A model generated the notes under the pieces. That model was given only the letters and a program-made list of their open reading frames with translations. It made no database searches and had not been told where the DNA came from. Below, one piece after another: positions 57,822-64,000 of a DNA stretch of 64,000 nucleotides (within the stretch, counting starts at the first letter, position 1; every line of letters starts with the position of its first letter). Made by a program: the position numbers and the translations under genes. The stretch spans positions 1 to 64,000 of the forward strand of contig NZ_JAIXTC010000023.1 in the NCBI RefSeq assembly GCF_027484365.1, written 5' to 3'. Source of the DNA: Brevundimonas sp. GTDB taxonomy: Bacteria; Pseudomonadota; Alphaproteobacteria; Caulobacterales; Caulobacteraceae.

Positions 57822-60521
57822 ATGAGCCGGGAGCCATCCATGCGTCTTACTCAAATTCTTCGTTGCACCGCGTCCGTCGCCGTCGTCGGTGCCGTGGCCT
57901 TCGGCTTCGCCGGGGTCGCCTCGGCCCAGGACAGCGCGCAGTCCACGGTCGACGACATCATCGTCACCGCCCAGAAGCGCGAGCAGAACCTGCAGGACGT
58001 GCCGATCGTGGTCACCAGCCTGTCGCAGGAAACCCTGTCGGACGCAGGCGTCAGGGACATCAAGGATCTGCAGATCCTGACCCCGGGCATGACCGTCACC
58101 TCGACCTCGTCGGAAGCCTCGACCACCGCCCGCATCCGCGGCGTGGGCACGGTGGGCGACAACCCCGGTCTGGAAAGCTCTGTCGGCGTCGTGATCGACG
58201 GGGTCTATCGCTCGCGCAACTCGGTCGGCTTCGGCGATCTGGGCGAAATGAGCCGCATCGAGGTGCTGAAGGGTCCGCAAGGCACCCTGTTCGGCAAGAA
58301 CACCTCGGCCGGCGTCATCAACATCCTGACAGAAGCTCCGTCGTTCACCCCGGGTTACGACGCCGAGTTCACCGCCGGTAACTTCGGCGCCCTGGGCGCT
58401 TCGGGTTCGGTCACCGGCCCGATCTCGGACACCCTGGCCTTCCGCCTGTACGGCGCGCGCCGGATCCGCGACGGCTTCTACACCGTCGACACCGGCGACG
58501 GCCCGCGTCCGGAGACCGATGACCAGAACCAGGACTTCGGTTCGGTCCGCGGCCAGCTGCTGTGGCTGCCGAACGACAGCACGTCGTTCCGCCTGATCGC
58601 CGACTACACCTCCCGCGACGAATACTGCTGCACCGGCGTGCAGATCCGCTCGTCCTCGACCCAGGCCTTCATCGACCTGCTGTCGACCGGTTCGGGCGCC
58701 CGTCCTCCTGTCGCGACCGCGCCCAACGGTGGTTCGCTGCCCTACTCGCGCACGGCCTTCGCCAACCGCTCGAGCGGCCAGGAGATCCAGGACGCCGGCG
58801 TTTCGCTGGAAGCCAACTTCGATCTGCCGTCGCTGTTCGGCGGCGCGACCCTGACCTCGGTCACCTCGTATCGCGACTGGTCGACCGACCTCGGCCAGGA
58901 CATTGACTACACGGGCGCCGACATCGCGTACCGCGTCCAGGACGGACAGAACGGCTACGGCGTCGAGAACCTGACCCAGGAATTCCGCCTGGCGGGCGCG
59001 ACCGATCGCCTGGACTGGCTGGTCGGCGTCTTCGCCACCAAGGAAGACATCAACCGCCGCGACAGCTGGTTCTTCGGCTCTGATTACACGCCGTACATCT
59101 CCCTGCTGCTGACGGCGAACCTGAACCGCGCCAGCCCCTCCATCCCGATCTCGCCGAGCGCGCTGGGCTGCTTCACCCGCACCGGCCAGACCGGCACGCC
59201 GACCGGCCTGCTGGGCTGCCTGGCCAGCGGCGGCTCCGGCTCCCTGCCGGTCGGCCCGGGCGGCGCGCTCGTTACGGTTCCGACCGCGGTCGGCTCGGGC
59301 CCCGGCTTCACCCTCGGTCAGGGCTATGCCGACACCTATGATCAGGAGTCGACCTCCTTCGCCCTGTTCACGAACAACACCTTCCACGTCACCGACGCCT
59401 TCGACCTCACCGTGGGCCTGCGCTACACGATGGATGACAAGTCTCTCGAGGGTCGCCAGCGGAACGTGAACGGCAACGGCAACGCCTGTACGGCCGCCCA
59501 GCTGAACGCCGGCGCCCTTGCCACGGGCCTCGGCGCCGCCAACGTCGGCGGTATCCTGGGCGCCATCTGCCTGCCCTTCACCAACAGCGCCTTCAACAAC
59601 CGCGACATTAGCCAATCGACCGACGACAGCGAGCTGAGCGGCACGATCAAGGCGTCCTACCGCCTGAACGACTCGGTCCTCGGGTACGTCTCGTACGCCC
59701 GCGGCTACAAGAGCTTCGGCTACAACCTCGACCGCGTGCACCGCACGGGCACCGTCACGCCGGTGTCGTCGCTGTACTTCCCGTCGGAGTATGTCGACAG
59801 CTACGAAGCCGGGGTGAAGATGACCCTCGTCGAGCGCACCCTGCTGCTGAACGCCACCTACTTCGACCAGACGTTCGAGAACTTCCAGCTCAACACCTTC
59901 AACGGCGTCGGCTTCACCGTCGAGCCGATCCCCGAGCTGACCTCGCGCGGCGTCGACGCCGACATGGTCTGGTTCACCCCGGTCGAGGGCCTGAGCCTGC
60001 AAGGCGGCGTGACCTATACCGACGCCCAGTACGGCGTGTTCAAGGCGGCCGACCTCGTCGATCCGAACAACTTCCCGGCCGCGTCGCTGCTGCCCGGATC
60101 GCGTCCGTCCTTCGCTCCGGAATGGTCGGCTTCGCTGTCGATCAACTTCGACCGTAGCCTGGGCAACGGCCTGCGCGCCGGCTTCAGCCTGGCCGGCAAG
60201 TATATGACGGAATACAACACCGGGTCGGACCTGCTGCCCTACAAGCTGCAGGACGCCTTCTCCACGGTGAACGGCCGCGTCTCGATCGGCAGCGAGGACG
60301 AACGCTGGACCCTCGAAATCTGGGCCCAGAACCTCACCGACGAAGAGTATCTGCAGGTCGGCTACAATGCGCCGCTGCAAGGCACCGCCTTCCAGAGCAC
60401 CGTTCAGGCGGCCGGCACCAACCCGGGCACCTTCTACAACGGCAACCTGGACACCCAGACCTATGACGCCTTCCTCGGCGCGCCGCGCACCTTCGGCGGC
60501 ACGCTGCGCTTCAAGTACTGA
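57822..60521 (+). CDS. TonB-dependent outer-membrane receptor
   Basis: From ATG 57822 (GAGAGGAGG nine bases before it) the receptor has 899 residues. The signal peptide (MRLTQILRCTASVAVVGAVA) ends near ASAQD. The TonB box is like VDDIIVTAQKREQNLQDVPI. The plug includes ARIRGVGTVGDNPGLESSVG and EVLKGPQGTLFGKNTSAGVI. The barrel ends with ...GGTLRFKY, a terminal aromatic. It is of the sphingomonad-type group common in Caulobacterales, substrate unknown. A strong terminator follows. Not obviously in an operon. Confidence 0.92.
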   Translation: MSREPSMRLTQILRCTASVAVVGAVAFGFAGVASAQDSAQSTVDDIIVTAQKREQNLQDVPIVVTSLSQETLSDAGVRDIKDLQILTPGMTVTSTSSEASTTARIRGVGTVGDNPGLESSVGVVIDGVYRSRNSVGFGDLGEMSRIEVLKGPQGTLFGKNTSAGVINILTEAPSFTPGYDAEFTAGNFGALGASGSVTGPISDTLAFRLYGARRIRDGFYTVDTGDGPRPETDDQNQDFGSVRGQLLWLPNDSTSFRLIADYTSRDEYCCTGVQIRSSSTQAFIDLLSTGSGARPPVATAPNGGSLPYSRTAFANRSSGQEIQDAGVSLEANFDLPSLFGGATLTSVTSYRDWSTDLGQDIDYTGADIAYRVQDGQNGYGVENLTQEFRLAGATDRLDWLVGVFATKEDINRRDSWFFGSDYTPYISLLLTANLNRASPSIPISPSALGCFTRTGQTGTPTGLLGCLASGGSGSLPVGPGGALVTVPTAVGSGPGFTLGQGYADTYDQESTSFALFTNNTFHVTDAFDLTVGLRYTMDDKSLEGRQRNVNGNGNACTAAQLNAGALATGLGAANVGGILGAICLPFTNSAFNNRDISQSTDDSELSGTIKASYRLNDSVLGYVSYARGYKSFGYNLDRVHRTGTVTPVSSLYFPSEYVDSYEAGVKMTLVERTLLLNATYFDQTFENFQLNTFNGVGFTVEPIPELTSRGVDADMVWFTPVEGLSLQGGVTYTDAQYGVFKAADLVDPNNFPAASLLPGSRPSFAPEWSASLSINFDRSLGNGLRAGFSLAGKYMTEYNTGSDLLPYKLQDAFSTVNGRVSIGSEDERWTLEIWAQNLTDEEYLQVGYNAPLQGTAFQSTVQAAGTNPGTFYNGNLDTQTYDAFLGAPRTFGGTLRFKY

Positions 60522-60545
60522 TCCCGGCGATACAGGGAACGAGAC

Positions 60546-60577
60546 AGCCGGCCGGGGGCGACCCCGGCCGGCTTTTT
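60546..60577 (+). terminator. Rho-independent terminator of the second TonB receptor
   Basis: AGCCGGCCGGGG (60546-60557) pairs with CCCCGGCCGGCT (60562-60573) around GCGA, followed by TTTT. A 12-bp perfect stem. Confidence 0.92.
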
Positions 60578-60849
60578 CATGTCCGGTCGCAGGCTGTCGG
60601 GTGAAGGTCAGGCGAAGCGAATACCGTTGGGCGAGGCCCCGAACGTCCCGCCCGGCCGGTGGGGCCGCGACGCGGAGCGGCCCTGCGAAGGCCAGGGGCT
60701 AAAGCCTCACGCATGCATCGCCCGGCCGTTCCGCGTCCGGATGGGGCCAGCCTGATCGCAAGCGTCAGTGCGGCCCTGCCGAGGCCTGACCCGGCTCAGC
60801 GAACAGGGGGCAAGGCGCGGCAGGCCGCGCTGAATCGGCGCCGGGCCGG
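60578..60849. other. Spacer with no supported gene
   Basis: This spacer lies between a rightward terminator and the 3' end of the leftward RND pump gene. Frames here are short and GC-driven; I see no hairpin with a T-run to end the pump transcript within it. Confidence 0.4.
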
Positions 60850-63800
60850 CTACTCCGCGGGCGTCGCCTCTGCGGCCTGGGTCTGGTGCTGGCCTGCGAA
60901 CATTCCGCCCATCCGTCGACGGGCCCAGCTCGAGACGTCATCCACGATGGTGAAGATCGGCGGGATGAACAGCAGGGACAGGAAGGTCGAGGAGATCAAG
61001 CCGCCGACGACCGCGATGGCCATAGGCTGACGGAACTCGACGTCGGCGCCCCAGCCGACGGCGACCGGGATCATGCCGGCGCCCATGGCGAAGGTGGTCA
61101 TCAGGATCGGGCGGGCGCGCTTGTGCGCCGCGTCCATGATGGCGTCGATCCGCTTCATGCCCTCCTGCTCGGCGATGACGATGTAGTCGACCAGCAGGAT
61201 GGAGTTCTTGGCCGCGATGCCCATCAGCATCAGCACCCCGATCAGGGACGATATGGAGAAGCTGGACCCGCCGATCATCAGCGCCACGAAGGCCCCGCCG
61301 ATGGCGAGCGGCAGGGAGGCCATGATGGTGACCGGATAGGCGAAGCTGCGGAACAGAAGAACCAGAACGGCATACATCAGCAGGATGCCGGTCATGAAGG
61401 CGATGGCGAAGCCGTTGATCATCTCGGCGATGAACTCCTGGTCGCCCGCCGGCACCTGACGCACGCCTTCGGGCAGGTTCTGCACCGAGGGCAGCTTCTG
61501 GACCAGGACGCCGGCCTCGCCGGACCTTATGCCGTCGAGCTCGGCCGTGATCGAGGCGATACGCGAGCGATCCTGACGCAGCACCTGGGACGGGCCGGCG
61601 CCGAACTGGATGTCGGCCACGGCGCTCAACGGGACTGCGCCGCCTGTGGCGGTCGGAACTCTCAGGTTCTCGATCACCGACAGGTCCTCGCGAGCGTCGC
61701 GCGTCAGGCGCAGACGGATCGGCACCTGGCGGTCACCGAGGTTGTATTTGGGCAGGTTCTGATCGACGTCGCCGATGGTGGCGACGCGCACCGCCTGGGA
61801 GATGGCGCTGGTCGAGACCCCCATCAAGGCGGCCTGGTCCGGTCGGGGCGTGACCAGGATTTCGGGCCGGGCGATGGAGGCGGTGTTGACCACATTGGCC
61901 AGGCCCGGAACCGTGCGCATCTCTGCCTCGACCTGACGCGCCGCGGACTGCAGGGCCTCGCCGCTGTCGCTCAGGATGGAGAAGGTGTAGCTCGTGCCGT
62001 CCGACGGACCGCCGCCCTGGTTGGCGATGCCGGCGCCGATCCGGGCGCCCGGAATGTCCTTCCAGCTGTCGACCATGGCGCGGGCGAATTCCTGCTGGCT
62101 CAGGTCGCGGTCACCCTTGGGCAAAAGGTCGGCATAGAGGTTGGCCTGGTTGACATCCTGGCCGCCGACGGAGGCGTAGACCGAGGTCACTTCCGGCCGC
62201 GCGCGCAGGTCATGGGTCAGGCGCTGAACAACGGCGTCGGTCTGGGCCAGGGTCGCGCCCGGCGGCAGTTCGACGGAGAATCCGGCCCGGGCCACGTCGC
62301 CCGAGGGCTGGAACTCGAACGGCACCCGGGGCGCGATCAACAGGGATGTGGCGAGGAACAGGGCCGTGCCGATGCCGAAGACCTTCCAGCGATTGTTCAG
62401 GCTCCAGCTCAGCGACTTCAGGTAACCGGCCATCCAGAACGGGTCGCGGTCCTCATGCTTGTGGTGTTTGAGCAGGTAGGCGGCCATCAGGGGGGTGAGG
62501 GTTCGCGCCACGACGAGGGAGAAGGCCACCGAGACGCAGGCGGCCAGGGCAAAGGCCTTGAAGAACTGGCCGATGATGCCGGGCATGAAGCCGACCGGCG
62601 CGAAGACGGCGATGATGGTGGCGGTCGTCGCCACAACGGCCAGACCGATCTCGTCGGCGGCTTCCATCGAGGCGTTGTAGGGCGACTTTCCGTCCCGCAT
62701 GTGCCGGACGATGTTCTCGATCTCCACGATGGCGTCATCGACGAGGATGCCGATGGTCAGCGACAGCGCCAGCAGGCTGACCACGTTCAGCGACTGTCCC
62801 ATCGGCCCCAGAATGGCGAAGGCAGGGATCAGAGACAGGGGCATGGCCATGGCGGTGATGAAGGTCGCCCGCCAGTCGCGCAGGAAGATGAAGACCACGA
62901 TCACGGCGAGAACAGCGCCGAGGAGCAGGGCCTCCAGCGAGGCGATGTAGCTTTCCTCGATCTGTTCGACGCTGGCGGTGACCTGCTGGATCTCGAGCTC
63001 GGGATGATCCTCGTCAATCTTCGCGACGGCCTCGCGGACCTTTTCGGCGATGCGGACTTCCGAGGCGGTGCGGGAGCGCAGGAAGTTGAAGGTGATGGCC
63101 TCCTGGCCGTTGTAGCGGGCGAGACGACGCGGCTCGGACCAGTGGTCCTCAACCGTGCCGAGATCGCCCAGACGCACGGTGCGGCCGCCGCCCAGGGGGA
63201 TCAGGGTCTCGCGCAGTCCCTCGATCGAGGTTGCTGCGCCGAGGGTCCGGATCGAACGCTCCGAACCGGAAATGGTCACGCGTCCGCCCGGCTGGTCGGA
63301 GTTGACGCCGGTCAGGGCCTGGCTGACCGCAGCCGCCGTCAAGCCGTAGGAGGCCAGGCGGTCGGGATCCAGCTCCACGGCGATCTCGCGATCCACGCCG
63401 CCCGAGCGGTTGACCTCGCCGACACCCTTGATGGCCAGGAGGGTTCGGCTGATGTCGTTGTCGACGAACCAACTGATCTCTTCCGGCGTCATGGTCGTGG
63501 AGCGGACGACCCAGGTGATCAGGGCGTCGCCGGTGATGTCGATGCGCTGGACCGCCGGTTCCTGCATGTCCTGCGGCAGGTCGGCGCGCAGGCCGCTCAT
63601 CGCATTGCGCACGTCGTTTGTGGCGCGTTCAGTGTCCGTGCCCAGTTCGAACTCGATGGTCGTGGAGGAGACGCCGTCCATGACCTGGGAGTTGATGTGG
63701 CGCACGCCTGACAGGCCGGCGAGGGAATCCTCGATCAGCCGGGTGACCTGAACCTCCATCTCGCTGGGCGCCGCGCCCGGCCGCGCGGCCGTCACCGACA

Positions 63801-63936
63801 CCAGCGGGAAGTCGATGTCCGGGTTGTTGTTGATCCGCATGCTGTTGAAGCTCAGCAGACCGGCAATGGTCAGCAGGGTGAACAGCAGGATGATCGGGAT
63901 CGGATTCTTGATCGACCAGGAGGAGATGTTCTTCAT
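60850..63936 (-). CDS. RND-family efflux pump, inner-membrane transporter subunit
   Basis: The 1028-residue protein is a proton-driven exporter of the RND superfamily (AcrB/MexB-like, HAE-1 class). It has 12 membrane helices and two large periplasmic loops. The first helix is IPIILLFTLLTIAGLLSFNS. Proton-relay Asp pair lies in GILVDDAIVEIENIVRHMRD and the Lys in GIAAKNSILLVDYI. The periplasmic loop PGAAPSEMEVQVTRLIEDSL and FPLVSVTAARPG are typical of this group. Located downstream of an adaptor gene on the same strand; the outer-membrane channel is not in the window. Substrate not predictable. Confidence 0.93.
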   Translation of the reverse strand: MKNISSWSIKNPIPIILLFTLLTIAGLLSFNSMRINNNPDIDFPLVSVTAARPGAAPSEMEVQVTRLIEDSLAGLSGVRHINSQVMDGVSSTTIEFELGTDTERATNDVRNAMSGLRADLPQDMQEPAVQRIDITGDALITWVVRSTTMTPEEISWFVDNDISRTLLAIKGVGEVNRSGGVDREIAVELDPDRLASYGLTAAAVSQALTGVNSDQPGGRVTISGSERSIRTLGAATSIEGLRETLIPLGGGRTVRLGDLGTVEDHWSEPRRLARYNGQEAITFNFLRSRTASEVRIAEKVREAVAKIDEDHPELEIQQVTASVEQIEESYIASLEALLLGAVLAVIVVFIFLRDWRATFITAMAMPLSLIPAFAILGPMGQSLNVVSLLALSLTIGILVDDAIVEIENIVRHMRDGKSPYNASMEAADEIGLAVVATTATIIAVFAPVGFMPGIIGQFFKAFALAACVSVAFSLVVARTLTPLMAAYLLKHHKHEDRDPFWMAGYLKSLSWSLNNRWKVFGIGTALFLATSLLIAPRVPFEFQPSGDVARAGFSVELPPGATLAQTDAVVQRLTHDLRARPEVTSVYASVGGQDVNQANLYADLLPKGDRDLSQQEFARAMVDSWKDIPGARIGAGIANQGGGPSDGTSYTFSILSDSGEALQSAARQVEAEMRTVPGLANVVNTASIARPEILVTPRPDQAALMGVSTSAISQAVRVATIGDVDQNLPKYNLGDRQVPIRLRLTRDAREDLSVIENLRVPTATGGAVPLSAVADIQFGAGPSQVLRQDRSRIASITAELDGIRSGEAGVLVQKLPSVQNLPEGVRQVPAGDQEFIAEMINGFAIAFMTGILLMYAVLVLLFRSFAYPVTIMASLPLAIGGAFVALMIGGSSFSISSLIGVLMLMGIAAKNSILLVDYIVIAEQEGMKRIDAIMDAAHKRARPILMTTFAMGAGMIPVAVGWGADVEFRQPMAIAVVGGLISSTFLSLLFIPPIFTIVDDVSSWARRRMGGMFAGQHQTQAAEATPAE

Positions 63937-63945
63937 GGTCAGGCT

Positions 63946-64000
63946 CTAGCGCGCGGCCGGAGCGGCGGCGACAGGCGCAGCGGGAGCGCCCGCAGCGACG
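63946..64000 (-). CDS. C-terminal end of the RND periplasmic adaptor (partial)
   Basis: The last 17 codons before TAG 63946-63948 read VAAGAPAAPVAAAPAAR, an Ala/Pro-rich tail common in membrane-fusion-protein subunits. It ends 9 bp before the RND transporter start on the same strand, the usual order adaptor-pump. The rest lies beyond the window. Confidence 0.55.
   Translation of the reverse strand, partial: VAAGAPAAPVAAAPAAR

Overview
The window is GC-rich, gene-dense chromosomal DNA from an alphaproteobacterium, most likely Caulobacterales and probably close to Brevundimonas. The basis is the trpF-trpB-trpA-accD-folC run, PhaR next to a thiolase, TonB-dependent receptors, a deoxyhypusine-synthase-like protein beside an ornithine decarboxylase, and the codon bias. 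This assignment is inference; no rRNA or tRNA gene lies in the window.

Layout. 1-5.6 kb: the tail of one TonB receptor, a hairpin-rich spacer, a KpsS-like capsule glycosyltransferase, a lipoprotein MsrA and a complete TonB receptor. 5.7-8 kb: agmatine deiminase (aguA) and N-carbamoylputrescine amidase (aguB), split by a small four-helix-bundle gene bounded by inverted heptamer repeats. 7.9-10.7 kb: a leftward set of secreted proteins (beta-helix, class A acid phosphatase lacking a motif histidine, lipoprotein). 10.7-14.4 kb: a PadR regulator with palindromic operators, a deoxyhypusine-synthase-like enzyme, a TM2 protein and an ornithine/lysine decarboxylase. Together with aguAB this makes a polyamine region with two routes to putrescine. 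14.6-19.5 kb: a tyrosine-rich acidic repeat lipoprotein, phnCDE and a PstS-like binding protein, suggesting phosphate or phosphonate uptake without C-P lyase. 19.7-34.9 kb: glycosyltransferases, PutA, HMG-CoA lyase, PhaR/hemolysin III/thiolase, and two RNA-modifying enzymes. 35-40.5 kb: tryptophan, AccD and FolC genes, preceded by an orphan Phd-like antitoxin fragment and interrupted by a small secreted protein.

40.6-50.4 kb: a TPP enzyme, YidB, a secreted HExxH protein, gshA, an ion channel ending in six histidines, rsmE and an acyl-CoA dehydrogenase. A 106-bp copy of the gshA 3' end lies 1.4 kb from the intact gene. The two copies are direct repeats around a TetR / small secreted protein / NTF2-fold cassette, which looks like insertion at the gshA 3' end. 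50.6-64 kb: a MerR regulator with a long acyl-CoA dehydrogenase, DUF2256, DoxX, an XRE/DUF2975 pair with repeat operators, SelO with a shortened C-terminus, NhaA, a second TonB receptor and an RND efflux pump whose adaptor runs off the window.

Three intergenic spacers (about 33.0, 40.5 and 50.5 kb) carry large palindromic elements of the same design. The observations judged most worth following are the heptamer-bounded four-helix cassette that now supplies the aguB start codon, and the cassette at the gshA 3' end.
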